This document shows positions 35,237 to 44,104 of a DNA stretch of 64,000 bases, piece by piece. Made by a program: the position numbers and the translations under genes. The DNA is taken from the NCBI GenBank assembly GCA_965215035.1, contig OZ244040.1:1488001-1552000 (forward strand), given 5' to 3'. This DNA comes from Azophilus sp965215035. Its GTDB lineage: Bacteria; Pseudomonadota; Gammaproteobacteria; Pseudomonadales; Azotimanducaceae. Below the pieces are notes generated by a model. The model saw nothing but the letters and a program-made list of their open reading frames with translations, made no database searches and was not told the DNA's origin. How positions within the stretch are numbered: position 1 is the stretch's first letter; every line of letters starts with the position of its first letter.

Positions 35237-36019
35237 ATGTTTAGCGTCGAGAATCAAGCCGTTCTGATCACCGGCGGCACACGGGGAATCGGTAGGGGCA
35301 TTGCCCTGGAGTTCCTAGATGCCGGTGCCCGGGTTTTTGTTTGCGGAAGAAAGGTGCCCGAGCATTCCATCCGGACGCAAAAAAACGGGCCAGCGGAGTT
35401 CATCGGGGCCGATGTTCGCGACCCTGAGAGCGCGGCGGCTCTAGTCCAAGAAGTCGTGGCCCGCGCCGGCAAACTCGATACCTTGATCAACAACGCCGGC
35501 GGAGGGCCGCCCGCGCCGGCGGCAACGGTGTCCCCTGGTTTCACCGAGTCCATCATCCGCTTGAACTTGCTGGCGCCGCTCAGCATGAGCCAGATCGCCT
35601 ATGAGGCCCTGCGCGCCAGCGGCGGCTCGATCATCAACATCGCCAGCGTTTCCGCTATTCGGTCTTCTCCCGGCACGGTTGCCTATGGCGCGGCCAAGGC
35701 GGGGCTGCTGAACGCAACCCTCTCCCTGGCACAGGAGTGGGGGCCCGGCATTCGGGTCAACGCGATCGTTGCCGGCCTGATTAAGACCGAGGCGGCCAGC
35801 GCGCACTACGGGGGAGAGGCGGGCATGGCGCGCCTAGAGAGCCGCTTGCCGAGCGGCCGTATGGGCACACCGAAGGACATCGCCAATGCCTGTCTCTATC
35901 TTGCATCGGATGGCGCCGCCTATGTCTCCGGGGCCGCGCTTGAGGTTTTTGGCGGTGGTGAGCCACCGAGTTTCCTCACCTTCATCGAGGAAGCGACGAG
36001 CACCGCCCGAGTGCTATGA
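35237..36019 (+). CDS. Short-chain dehydrogenase/reductase
   Basis: A classical SDR of 260 residues: AVLITGGTRGIGRGIALEFL, INNAGGGPP, catalytic IASVSAIRSSPGTVAYGAAK and PSGRMGTPKDIANACLYLAS. Beside hsaA it may act as a hydroxysteroid dehydrogenase, or on an acyl-CoA side-chain intermediate; sequence alone does not decide. It has a good ribosome site (GGAG) before ATG 35237 and is followed after 22 bp by the TauD-type gene, so the two are probably co-transcribed. Confidence 0.8.
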   Translation: MFSVENQAVLITGGTRGIGRGIALEFLDAGARVFVCGRKVPEHSIRTQKNGPAEFIGADVRDPESAAALVQEVVARAGKLDTLINNAGGGPPAPAATVSPGFTESIIRLNLLAPLSMSQIAYEALRASGGSIINIASVSAIRSSPGTVAYGAAKAGLLNATLSLAQEWGPGIRVNAIVAGLIKTEAASAHYGGEAGMARLESRLPSGRMGTPKDIANACLYLASDGAAYVSGAALEVFGGGEPPSFLTFIEEATSTARVL

Positions 36020-36041
36020 TCGTTGCGCTGACCGTTTTTGA

Positions 36042-36926
36042 ATGCAGTCGATGAAGATTTCTCCCTTGCATGCGCCCCTTGGTGCCGAGCTGAGCGGCTT
36101 AGATCTCAACGAGCCGATGGATGCCGGGCAGTTCGCCCGGCTGTATGCCGCCTGGCTTGAATACGGCGTGCTCGTTTTTCCCAATCAGGCGCTGACGGAA
36201 TCCTCCCTCGTGTCGTTCAGTGCGCGCATCGGGCAACTGGAGAGACCACCGGCGAGTGAATCGAGGGCGCGTGGCGACGGCGGTGCCGCGCTGCCCGAGA
36301 TATGGAATATCTCCAACGTCAAGGTGGGTGGTGTTCCCATCGGAAGTCTCGGCGACCTCGAGGCCGACTGGCACACCGACATGTCCTACCTTGAATCGCC
36401 GCCGGTGGCGAGCATTCTCTATGCGCGCGAAATCCCGGCCCGGGGCGGCAACACATCCTTTGCCAACATGTACCTGGCGCTGGCGGCGATGCCAGCCGAA
36501 CTGCGCCGCCGGCTTGAAACGCTCTGCGTGCGCCACGATTCCGCCTACACCAGCGTTGGCGAACTGAGAACCGGTGCCCGGGAGGTTGCTGTTGCGGCCG
36601 AGGCCGATGGCGCCATTCACCCGGCTGTGCGCGTCCATCCCGAGACCGGGCGCCGGGTGCTTTACCTTGGCAGACGCCTTAACGCGTCCTTTGTCGATTT
36701 GCCGGAGCGGGAAAGCGAGGTGCTGCTCGACGAGGCTTGGGCGTTTTGCACGCAGCCGCGATTTGTATATGAGCATGTCTGGCGCTTAGGTGATGTCGTC
36801 ATGTGGGACAATCGCTGTACGATTCATCGGCGCAACGCTTTCGATTCCGACGAGCGCCGCATCATGTGGCGCACCCAGGTAGGGGCCGGGCCCAACAGAC
36901 CCAACATGGAGGCGGCTACCGCCTAG
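36042..36926 (+). CDS. TauD/TfdA-family 2-oxoglutarate dioxygenase
   Basis: A 294-residue Fe(II)/2-oxoglutarate enzyme. The facial triad is visible as WHTDMSY (HxD) and the distal His in NRCTIHRRNAFD, with the 2OG-binding Arg in RRIMWRTQV. The N-terminus ISPLHAPLGAELSGLDLNEP is typical of the TauD/TfdA group. Substrates of this family range from taurine and alkyl sulfates to phenoxyacetates; the facing xsc gene makes a sulfonate plausible. A start four codons later (ATG 36051) is possible. Confidence 0.82.
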   Translation: MQSMKISPLHAPLGAELSGLDLNEPMDAGQFARLYAAWLEYGVLVFPNQALTESSLVSFSARIGQLERPPASESRARGDGGAALPEIWNISNVKVGGVPIGSLGDLEADWHTDMSYLESPPVASILYAREIPARGGNTSFANMYLALAAMPAELRRRLETLCVRHDSAYTSVGELRTGAREVAVAAEADGAIHPAVRVHPETGRRVLYLGRRLNASFVDLPERESEVLLDEAWAFCTQPRFVYEHVWRLGDVVMWDNRCTIHRRNAFDSDERRIMWRTQVGAGPNRPNMEAATA

Positions 36927-36939
36927 CCCGGACAAAGCA

Positions 36940-36956
36940 CCAACTTGTAAAGTTGG
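36940..36956. terminator. Hairpin after the TauD-type gene
   Basis: CCAACTT (36940-36946), loop GTA, AAGTTGG (36950-36956): a 7-bp perfect stem 14 bp after the stop codon. There is no T run, so it may act as a weak or Rho-assisted terminator between convergent genes. Confidence 0.35.
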
Positions 36957-37062
36957 CGGTTCGACTGTGTTGTGGGAGTCCATTCCGCGGTCGCGGGAGG
37001 TTTTGGGCCGGTTGGAAGGCCTCTGAACAGCCGGTGTGGCGCACCGGAGGCGGTCGAATAGA

Positions 37063-37080
37063 CCGAAACGGGCGTTTCGG
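37063..37080. terminator. Hairpin before the xsc stop (convergent side)
   Basis: CCGAAAC (37063-37069), loop GGGC, GTTTCGG (37074-37080), 35 bp beyond the xsc stop on its strand. A second stem CCGGTG/CACCGG (37031-37047) lies next to it. No T run on either strand. Confidence 0.35.
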
Positions 37081-37114
37081 CCCAGCGCGGCGAGCCCAGG
37101 GGCCAGCGGGCGGG

Positions 37115-38872
37115 TTAACTGTGGTGCACGTAGTTCTTGTATTTCTCCAGCAAACGAACAGGTTTGCTCAGGGCATCGCGCCGGAATGGATCGCCCAGCT
37201 CGCGCGTGACCTTCATCTCCAAAATGGTTGTCTTGCCGGCTTTCTGGTCATCGCAGGCTTTCTCCAGCGCCTCGCCGGCCTGATCCTGGTGGTCGATGGT
37301 AACGCCCTGTGCACCGAGCGCCGCGGCGACTTCGGCCCAGTTCGGGTTGCTGAGGTTGGAACCTAGGAAGCGGTTGCCGTAGTAGTCCACCTGGTTCTTT
37401 TTTTCGGCACCCCATTGTTGATTGTTGAACACCACGACGGCTACCGGAATGCGCTCGCGAACGCAGGTCAAAATCTCGCCGAAGCTCATGCCCCAGGCAC
37501 CGTCGCCCACATAGGCGATGGCCGGCCGATCCGGCTCGGCGACCTTGGCGCCGATAATGGAAGGGAACGCATAGCCGCAATTGCCGAAGGCCATGGCGGC
37601 GAACATGCTTCTCGGACGTTCAAATCTCAGGTAGCTGTTGGAGACCGAGCAGATATTGCCGATGTCGGTGGAAACCATGGCGTTTTCCGGCATGGCGTTT
37701 TCCAGGGCGCGCAGCAACTGCCGCGGATGCATGCTGTGCTCGCTCTCGGCGATTGCCCCCCGACTCCAATCGTCCTTCTCCCGATCCCAGCCGTCCAGTT
37801 CGGATTCCCAGGCTTGTTGCTGATGTGTGATCTCACGCTGGCGCTCGTCCCGGTTCTTCAAGCACTCAAGAGCGGCGTTGCGCAGCCGGTCGTTCAGCGC
37901 CGCCGTAGCCGCCCGCGCATCGCCGCAAATGCCCACCGTCATGGGCTTCACCAGCCCAAGCACCCTGTGGTCGGCGTCAATCTGAATGAGCTTGGTATTC
38001 GTTGGCCAATAGTCGATTCCATACTGGGGCAGCGTGCCGAACGGCCCCAGCCGGGTACCGATGGCGATGACGACATCCGCCTGCCGGAGCAGCTTCATGG
38101 ACGCCTTCGACCCTTGGTAGCCCAGCGGCCCGGTCCACAGGGGATGGCTGGCGGGAAAGGAGTCGTTGTGCAGGTAGCTGTTGGCGACCGGGGCATGCAA
38201 TGTTTCCGCTAGCGCTTGGACGGCATCGATGCCATCGGCCGCGACCACGCCACCGCCCGAGATGATGACCGGGAATTTGGCGCCCGCGATCAGCCTTGCC
38301 GCTTCCGCCAGGCCCGCCTCGCCGCCCGGTGATGGATGCAGATTGCGCGGGCGGGGTATTTCCACATCGATTTCACCATAGAAATGGTTGCGCGGGATGT
38401 TGAGCTGGGTCGGTCCCCGTTCCGCCGCCGCCATCTCGAAGCAGCGGCCGGTGAGTTCGGCCATGCGTTCCGGCCCACTGACGTGGGCTTGGTATTTGGT
38501 GATCTTGGAGAAGATGGGCAGTTGGTCCGTTTCCTGGAACCCGCCCAGGCCCATGGTGGTGCTGCCGCTTTCGGGAGTGACCGCAATCACCGGTGAGTGC
38601 GCCCAATAGGCAGCGGCAATGCCGGTCACAAAGTTGGTGATCCCCGGGCCGTTTTGCGCAATGCAGACGCCGAATTGGCTACCCGCCCGGGAGTAGCCAT
38701 CGGCCATGTGCGCGGCGCCCTGCTCGTGGGCGGTGGGAATAAAACGGATCCCCGCACCAGGAAAGATGTCGAGAGCGTCCATGTAGGCCGACCCGACAAT
38801 ACCGAACACGTTGGTGACGCCATAGGCGGCCAAGGTCTCCACGAATGCCTCACTTGGAGTCATGCGAGTCAT
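37115..38872 (-). CDS. xsc: Sulfoacetaldehyde acetyltransferase
   Basis: A 585-residue ThDP enzyme that converts sulfoacetaldehyde and phosphate to acetyl phosphate and sulfite. Xsc-like blocks: TPSEAFVETLAAYGVTNVFG, TAHEQGAAHMADGYSRA (ThDP Glu), CIAQNGPGITNFVTGIAAAY, GGFQETDQLPIF, ASHPLWTGPLGYQGSKA, and the C-terminal RELGDPFRRDALSKPVRLLE, which is characteristic of Xsc rather than acetolactate synthase. The ThDP motif is YVGDGAWGM...NNQQWGAEKKN. A tandem repeat lies just upstream of the start. The MocR regulator and class III aminotransferase next door complete a taurine-like route. The start could be either Met of the initial MTRM. Confidence 0.85.
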   Translation of the reverse strand: MTRMTPSEAFVETLAAYGVTNVFGIVGSAYMDALDIFPGAGIRFIPTAHEQGAAHMADGYSRAGSQFGVCIAQNGPGITNFVTGIAAAYWAHSPVIAVTPESGSTTMGLGGFQETDQLPIFSKITKYQAHVSGPERMAELTGRCFEMAAAERGPTQLNIPRNHFYGEIDVEIPRPRNLHPSPGGEAGLAEAARLIAGAKFPVIISGGGVVAADGIDAVQALAETLHAPVANSYLHNDSFPASHPLWTGPLGYQGSKASMKLLRQADVVIAIGTRLGPFGTLPQYGIDYWPTNTKLIQIDADHRVLGLVKPMTVGICGDARAATAALNDRLRNAALECLKNRDERQREITHQQQAWESELDGWDREKDDWSRGAIAESEHSMHPRQLLRALENAMPENAMVSTDIGNICSVSNSYLRFERPRSMFAAMAFGNCGYAFPSIIGAKVAEPDRPAIAYVGDGAWGMSFGEILTCVRERIPVAVVVFNNQQWGAEKKNQVDYYGNRFLGSNLSNPNWAEVAAALGAQGVTIDHQDQAGEALEKACDDQKAGKTTILEMKVTRELGDPFRRDALSKPVRLLEKYKNYVHHS

Positions 38873-38902
38873 GATTGGTGCCGCTCCCCTCTTTTTACCT
38901 AG

Positions 38903-38989
38903 TTACCTAGACCTATGTTACCTAGACCTATGTTGCCTAGACCTGTGTTGCCTAGACCTGTGTTGCCTGAGTCTCTTTTACCTGAGCCC
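38903..38989. repeat. 15-bp tandem repeat upstream of xsc
   Basis: Successive 15-mers: TTACCTAGACCTATG twice (38903-38932), TTGCCTAGACCTGTG twice (38933-38962), TTGCCTGAGTCTCTT, then partial TTACCTGAGCCC. The array lies 31-117 bp upstream of the xsc start, in its presumed promoter. Four units are near identical, so copy number could vary. Confidence 0.9.
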
Positions 38990-39130
38990 ATTAAGCATTC
39001 GGGATTATACGCTTAAGTAGTGTGCCGATTTATGTGCAAAAAGTTGGTGGTCATGGTGTGCTTCATTCAGTCACCACACCATCGGAGGCACACAGCAACG
39101 ACCACCACCGCCAATCGTAAGTCCGCATCG

Positions 39131-39306
39131 TAGAACTGAAAGCCCTTCTAGAAGACGATGAGGACCGGCTGCGGACCCTGCTCCAGGAGCTCCTATAGGA
39201 GCTCCTGGAGCAGGAAATGACCAAAGCCCTGGCCGCGGCGCCCAGCGAGCGCACGCCGGATCGGGTCGGCTACCGCGCCGGGTCCGGTTTCTTCAGGGCG
39301 GAGAAA
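39131..39306 (+). pseudogene. IS256-family transposase N-terminal remnant
   Basis: One frame reads ELKALLEDDEDRLRTLLQEL, then L, a TAG stop, then ELLEQEMTKALAAAPSERTP and DRVGYRAGSGF. This matches the N-terminus of IS256-type (mutator) transposases, where '..vLe.El.e.lGa...eRt..r.GyRnGy' is diagnostic. No catalytic DDE region follows; similarity ends about 39290. The frame is interrupted by the amber codon at the centre of a perfect palindrome. Read on the minus strand, the next 130 bp give an unidentified fragment containing GRPPTRATKLDATPEQAARA without a start codon. Confidence 0.65.
39178..39213. repeat. Perfect 36-bp palindrome
   Basis: Bases 39178-39195 (CTGCTCCAGGAGCTCCTA) are followed directly by their exact reverse complement (39196-39213) with no spacer. 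The centre creates an in-frame TAG in the transposase remnant. It could extrude as a cruciform. Confidence 0.9.
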
Positions 39307-39540
39307 AACGCCCGCGCCGCCTGTTCCGGCGTCGCATCCAGCTTAGTGGCGCGCGTGGGCGGGCGGCCCTTGGGCTGGTGCTGCGAAGCCGGTTTCCGCT
39401 TCGTCGTGCGCCTTCCCGCCTGTTAAGGCTCGACAGCAGATCGTGCCATGCTTGGCGGTGTCTGTGGTCGCCGCGCCGGCGGCCGCGTTGGGCCCCCGAT
39501 TGCGCACTGCCCTGGAACCGGCTTCGGCAGTGCCCCGCTG

Positions 39541-41034
39541 TCAGCCTGTGTGCAGTTCGTCGATCAGCGCGGCAAGGCGCTTGATGCCGGGGACTATGCG
39601 CTCGTTGGCAATGGCTGAGAAGCCCAGCCGAAATCGGTTCCTGGGAATATGGGGCCCGGCGAAGTACACGGCCCCCGGCTCGATCAGTATTCCTTCCCGC
39701 GCGGCGCGGGTTGCCAGGTGTTCCGCGTTCAGCCACTCGGGGCCGGTGATCCAGAATGACGTGCCGCCGAAGGAGTTGCGGCGGGCGGAGTAGGGAAACC
39801 AGTCGTCAATGGCCCGCGCCATGATCTCCCAGCGCTCATGATAGGCCCTGGATAGCCGGGCGACATGGGTACCGTAGTGGCCGAGTTCCAGAAACAGCGC
39901 CACCGCGTGCTCGATCAGTGGCGGCGGATGTCGCAGCAACAGGCGGCGCAGCGCCCGGGCCTGCTCGATCAGCGCCGGGTCGGACACCAGGAATCCCAGC
40001 CGCAGCCCAGGCGCCAGAGATTTCGAAAGGCTGCCGCAGTAAATCACCCGGCCGGCTTCGTCTTCGCTTTTTAGGGCCGGTATCGGCTGCTTGCCAAAGG
40101 CGGCCTCCGATTCGTAGTCGTCTTCGATGATCACGATGTCCCGAGCTTCCGCCTTCTCTAGCAGGGCTTGGCGGCGCGCGGCGGAAAGGGTGGCCGTGGT
40201 GGGTGATTGATAGCTGGGGGTGACGTACAGGTAATCGCAGCCATCCAGCTCGGCGTCGACCTTGAGGCCGGCGTCATCGACCTCCAGCAGTCTAAGGTGA
40301 TCCGATTCGAGGGCGAAGATATTGCGCCCATCCGGGTAGCCCGGGTTTTCGAAACCCACGGTGTCGCCCGGCCTGACCAGCAACCTGGCCAGCAGCGCCA
40401 GCGCGTTCTGGGCGCCGAGGGTAATCAGAATGTTCTCCGGTTTGCTCCAGATGCCTCGGCGTGGCAGGACTTTGGTGAGTAGTTGTTCGACCAATAGGGG
40501 ATGATCCCGATCCTGCAGGTCGTAGCCGTCTTCGATGATTCCGCCGGCGCTTTGCGCTTGGCGCAGGCACTCGCGCCATGCCCTGACCGGTAGCAACTGC
40601 CGGTCCAACTGGCCGAATATGAAGGGGTGGGAATACCGGTGCCAGTCCGCTGGTTTCTGGATGTTGCGCTGCGCGGTGACTTGGTACTTCAGCCTGGGCG
40701 ACCAGTCCCGGGCGCTACTGTGGTCGGTCGCCGGGCGGGTTGCTTCCGACAGTGTGCCGGCGAACTCCGGGTTGACGAAGTAGCCCTGCCGCTCCCGGCT
40801 CACCAGGTAGCCCTCGTCAACCAGCCGTTGATAGGCGAGCGACACGGTGGTGCGGGATACGCGCAGCAGCCGGGCCAGATTGCGGCTGGAAGGCAGGGGC
40901 GTATCCGCGGCGATTCGCCCATCGGCGATGGCCCCGGTCAGGGCCTTACGCACCTGCACCTGCAAGCCATCGGCGTAGTTGCGCGACAGCTTAAATAGCT
41001 GCTGCCACATATCCTGGTGTGATCGTTTGACCAT
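39541..41034 (-). CDS. MocR-type (GntR-aminotransferase fusion) regulator, TauR-like
   Basis: A 497-residue transcription factor with an N-terminal winged helix of the GntR family (about 25-85: LPSSRNLARLLRVSRTTVSL, then AYQRLVDEGYL) and a C-terminal fold-type I aminotransferase-like domain (about 130-490) with ILITLGAQNALALLARLL, IIEDDYESEAAF and the PLP Lys in CGSLSKSLAPGLRLG. MocR proteins of this type include TauR, the PLP-dependent activator of tpa-tauABC-xsc. It is divergent from the aminotransferase with a 77-bp gap and near xsc, so control of these genes is likely; the effector is not proven. Confidence 0.82.
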   Translation of the reverse strand: MVKRSHQDMWQQLFKLSRNYADGLQVQVRKALTGAIADGRIAADTPLPSSRNLARLLRVSRTTVSLAYQRLVDEGYLVSRERQGYFVNPEFAGTLSEATRPATDHSSARDWSPRLKYQVTAQRNIQKPADWHRYSHPFIFGQLDRQLLPVRAWRECLRQAQSAGGIIEDGYDLQDRDHPLLVEQLLTKVLPRRGIWSKPENILITLGAQNALALLARLLVRPGDTVGFENPGYPDGRNIFALESDHLRLLEVDDAGLKVDAELDGCDYLYVTPSYQSPTTATLSAARRQALLEKAEARDIVIIEDDYESEAAFGKQPIPALKSEDEAGRVIYCGSLSKSLAPGLRLGFLVSDPALIEQARALRRLLLRHPPPLIEHAVALFLELGHYGTHVARLSRAYHERWEIMARAIDDWFPYSARRNSFGGTSFWITGPEWLNAEHLATRAAREGILIEPGAVYFAGPHIPRNRFRLGFSAIANERIVPGIKRLAALIDELHTG

Positions 41035-41111
41035 CCGTGGCTCTACATTTGACTGGCCGGGCCATTATATTGATTGATTGGGCTGTATATGGGACCTGTG
41101 GCGAGGACGGT

Positions 41112-42488
41112 ATGGGGATGGACGACGCAAAAAAGCACAACATTGAGGACCGGGATGGATATCGGCCGGAGTTCGCTGTGGCGATGGACCGGGAAGCGCT
41201 GGAGTGCCACTGGTTGCCGTTCACCGACAACAAGACGTTCAAGGAAGACCCGCGCCTGATTGTCGGGGGCGCCGGCGTGCATTTGTGGAATCAGCGTGGC
41301 GAGCGTCTATTGGACGGCTCGGCGGGGCTGTTTACCACCGCGGCCGGCCACTGCCGGGCGGAGATCACGGAGGCGGTGCGCAAACAGCTTTCCGAACTGG
41401 ACTTCGCGCCCTCGTTCCTGCGCAGCCACCCCAGATCCTTCGAGTTGGCGAACCTGCTGGGCGAGCTGCTGCCCGGCCCCATCAATCACGTATTTTTCTG
41501 CAACTCGGGCTCGGAGGCGGTGGACACCGCCATGAAGGTGGCGCTGCAATACCACCTCTGCCGGGGCGAAGGGCAGCGTAGCCTGTTCGTATCGCGCGAC
41601 CGCGCCTACCACGGCGTGAATGCGGGCGGCACGTCGTTGGGTGGTATCGTGCGCAATCGCCAGCCGTTCGCAGCCCTCGGTCCTGGGGTGTTGCACATGC
41701 GCTCCACTTGGGATCCAGATCAGCGCTTCACCCCCGGGCAACCGGAACGGGGTGCCGAACTGGCCGATGATCTGTTGCGGGCGGCGCGCACCCATGGGCC
41801 AGACCGAATTGCCGCCTGCTTCGTGGAGCCTATTGCGGGGTCCACGGGGGTGTTGGTGCCGCCCGTCGGCTACCTGGAGCGGCTGCGGGAGATCTGCGAC
41901 GAGTACGGGATTCTGCTGGTGTTCGACGAGGTGATCACCGGCTTTGGGCGCACCGGCGCCGCGTTTGCCGCGGATGCGTTCAATGTCCAGCCGGACATCA
42001 TGACCATGGCGAAAGCGCTCACCAACGGTGCCCAGCCCATGGGTGCCGTGGGGGTGCGGGATAGCCTCTATGAGACCATTGTGCAGGCGAGCCCGGACGA
42101 TGTGGTGGAGTTCCCCCACGGCTACACCTACTCCGCCCACCCCGCGGCCTGTGCCGCGGCTGTCGCGACCCTTGGCATCTATAGGCGCGAGCGGCTCTTC
42201 GAACGGGCCAGGGAGACGTCGAGTTACTTTCTGCAATCGCTGTTTGCCCTACAGAACCTCCCGGCGGTCACGGATATCCGGGGGTACGGCATGCTGGTGG
42301 GTTTCGACGTGGCGCCCGATGGCGCGCCGGGCGCGAGCGGTCAGCGGTTGCAGCGGCGCCTGTTCGATGCCGGCCTACACATCAAGACCACCGGCGATGC
42401 CGCCATCGTTGCGCCGCCGCTAATTGTCGAAAGGGCGCAAATCGATAGGATGTGTGAGATTCTGCGGGAGACGTTGAAATCCCTATAG
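41112..42488 (+). CDS. Class III aminotransferase, candidate taurine/beta-alanine:pyruvate transaminase
   Basis: A PLP enzyme of about 458 residues: ALECHWLPFTDNKTFKEDPR is the omega-amino acid:pyruvate type N-terminus, LLDGSAGLFTTAAGHCR, FFCNSGSEAVDTAMKVALQY, DRAYHGVNAGGTSLGG, LLVFDEVITGFGRTGAAFAA, and the PLP Lys in IMTMAKALTNGAQPMG. Regulator and xsc context makes taurine:pyruvate aminotransferase (Tpa) plausible, giving sulfoacetaldehyde for Xsc; beta-alanine or putrescine transaminase is the alternative. Start at ATG 41112 or 41118 rather than 41037, which would reach into the regulator's promoter. Confidence 0.8.
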   Translation: MGMDDAKKHNIEDRDGYRPEFAVAMDREALECHWLPFTDNKTFKEDPRLIVGGAGVHLWNQRGERLLDGSAGLFTTAAGHCRAEITEAVRKQLSELDFAPSFLRSHPRSFELANLLGELLPGPINHVFFCNSGSEAVDTAMKVALQYHLCRGEGQRSLFVSRDRAYHGVNAGGTSLGGIVRNRQPFAALGPGVLHMRSTWDPDQRFTPGQPERGAELADDLLRAARTHGPDRIAACFVEPIAGSTGVLVPPVGYLERLREICDEYGILLVFDEVITGFGRTGAAFAADAFNVQPDIMTMAKALTNGAQPMGAVGVRDSLYETIVQASPDDVVEFPHGYTYSAHPAACAAAVATLGIYRRERLFERARETSSYFLQSLFALQNLPAVTDIRGYGMLVGFDVAPDGAPGASGQRLQRRLFDAGLHIKTTGDAAIVAPPLIVERAQIDRMCEILRETLKSL

Positions 42489-42630
42489 GCTGGCCGACCG
42501 GGGGGCGAAACCCGGCGGGGCGTGATGCCGTGGACACGCGCACGGTTCGGGGTGCCCCATGAGCGACGCGGCACCGGCGATGCGTGTCCAGTGCGGGGTG
42601 CTCGCCCCATGAGAATTGACGAGGCACCTA

Positions 42631-44100
42631 ATGCGAGTCGAGCTGATTAACGAATTCACCTCCGGTCTGCCGCTGGATGATGACCATCCCTACCGCTCCG
42701 GTGCCTGGCTACCCAATACGAAGGAAATCGACGCCTTCGAGCTGCCGGTGACCGGCGAGCTTCCCGGCGACCTGTCGGGTGTTTATTTGCGCAATACGGA
42801 GAATCCCCTGCACGATGCCATTGGCCGCTATCACCCCTTTGATGGCGATGGCATGCTGCATTCGTTGTTCGTCGACAACGGCGAGCTGGAATACCGTAAC
42901 CGGTTCATCCGCACGGAAGGATTCAATGCGGAACTGGAAGCGGGCCGACCCCTATGGGCCGGGCTGATCGAATCGCCGAAGAAATCGCTGCGTGCGGGAT
43001 GCGGGGCCCGAACCGGTCTCAAGGACGCATCGAGCACCGATGTGGTGGTGCATGGCGGGCGTGCGGCGACCAGCTTCTATCAATGCGGCGATGTCTATGA
43101 ACTCCATCCGCGCACCCTGGAGCAGCTTGGCAAGTCCGCGTGGGTACGGAAGACGACGCCGGGTTGGGGAATCTCGGCCCATACCAAGGTCGACCAGGCC
43201 ACGGGCGAGATGCTGTTCTTCAACTACTCCAAGCAGGCACCGTTCATGCACTATGGCGTGGTCAACGCCGAACGGGCGCTGGTGCACTATGTGCCGATCC
43301 CATTGCCGGGGCCGAGGCTACCCCACGACATGGCGTTCACGGACAACTACGCCATCCTCAACGACTTCCCGTTGTATTGGGATGCGCAGGCGCTACGGGT
43401 CGGTGCCCATGCGGTACGGTTCCATCCCAACGAGCCGAGCCGGTTCGGCATCATTCCGCGCCGGGGGGCTCCGGACCAGATACGTTGGTTCGAGGCTAGG
43501 CCCACCTTTGTGCTGCACTTTATCAATGCCTACGAAGACGGCGACGCAGTGGTGCTCGATGGATTCTTCGAGGAAAACCCACAGCCGAATATGCAGGCGG
43601 GCACCAACGACAAGTGGTCGATTTTCCGAATGCTTAACCTGCACGAAGTCGGTGCCAAAGCCTATCGCTGGCGCTTCGACTTGAAGACCGGTAGGACGAC
43701 AGAGGGCTATCTGGACGACGCGGTGTTGGAGTTCGGCATGATCAATCCAGCGTTTGCGGGCAAGCCCTACCGCTACACCTGGGCCGCGACCATGATGCCG
43801 GAATGGTTTCTGATGAACGGCCTGGTTCGCCTAGATGTGCAGACGGGCGAGAAGCAGAGCTACGCCTTGCCGGAAGGAGTATTCCTGAGCGAAAGCCCCA
43901 TGGCGCCGCGCAATGGGGCCACCGAGGAGGACGATGGCTATGTGCTCACCTTTGTTACGGACCTGAACAACAATTCGTCCAGTGCCCTGATCTTTGCCGC
44001 CGAAGACATCGCCCGGGGTCCGGTTGCCGAGGTCGGGTTGCCGCAGCGGATTTGTGCGGGCACCCATGCCTGCTGGTCCGACAAACGCCACCTTGGGTAA
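42631..44100 (+). CDS. Carotenoid cleavage oxygenase family protein
   Basis: A 489-residue RPE65/CCO-type non-heme iron enzyme. Family elements: GDLSGVYLRNTENPLH, YHPFDGDGMLHSLFVDNGEL, and the four His ligands suggested by SAHTKVD, RLPHDMAFTDNYAIL, TFVLHFINAYEDGD and CAGTHACWSD. It would split carotenoids, apocarotenoids, stilbenes or lignin-derived olefins. ATG 42631 is preferred; an in-frame TTG lies 15 bp earlier. The C-terminus ends a few residues after the last ligand His, shorter than usual, exactly where an antisense amidohydrolase remnant begins, so the 3' end may be rearranged. Confidence 0.8.
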   Translation: MRVELINEFTSGLPLDDDHPYRSGAWLPNTKEIDAFELPVTGELPGDLSGVYLRNTENPLHDAIGRYHPFDGDGMLHSLFVDNGELEYRNRFIRTEGFNAELEAGRPLWAGLIESPKKSLRAGCGARTGLKDASSTDVVVHGGRAATSFYQCGDVYELHPRTLEQLGKSAWVRKTTPGWGISAHTKVDQATGEMLFFNYSKQAPFMHYGVVNAERALVHYVPIPLPGPRLPHDMAFTDNYAILNDFPLYWDAQALRVGAHAVRFHPNEPSRFGIIPRRGAPDQIRWFEARPTFVLHFINAYEDGDAVVLDGFFEENPQPNMQAGTNDKWSIFRMLNLHEVGAKAYRWRFDLKTGRTTEGYLDDAVLEFGMINPAFAGKPYRYTWAATMMPEWFLMNGLVRLDVQTGEKQSYALPEGVFLSESPMAPRNGATEEDDGYVLTFVTDLNNNSSSALIFAAEDIARGPVAEVGLPQRICAGTHACWSDKRHLG

Positions 44101-44104
44101 TTTC

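Noticed and set aside
36930..36970. tRNA-like piece: stem-loop with TTGTAAA loop (Tyr-like anticodon) followed by GGTTCGAC
   Set aside because: No acceptor or D-arm can be paired, the T-stem does not pair, and there is no CCA or variable arm; it is read as a simple hairpin.
37115..38872. Acetolactate synthase
   Set aside because: Several blocks, especially the C-terminal RELGDPFRRDALSKP, match sulfoacetaldehyde acetyltransferase better, and no ilvN small subunit follows.
38903..38989. CRISPR array
   Set aside because: Units are contiguous 15-mers without spacers and no cas genes are near.
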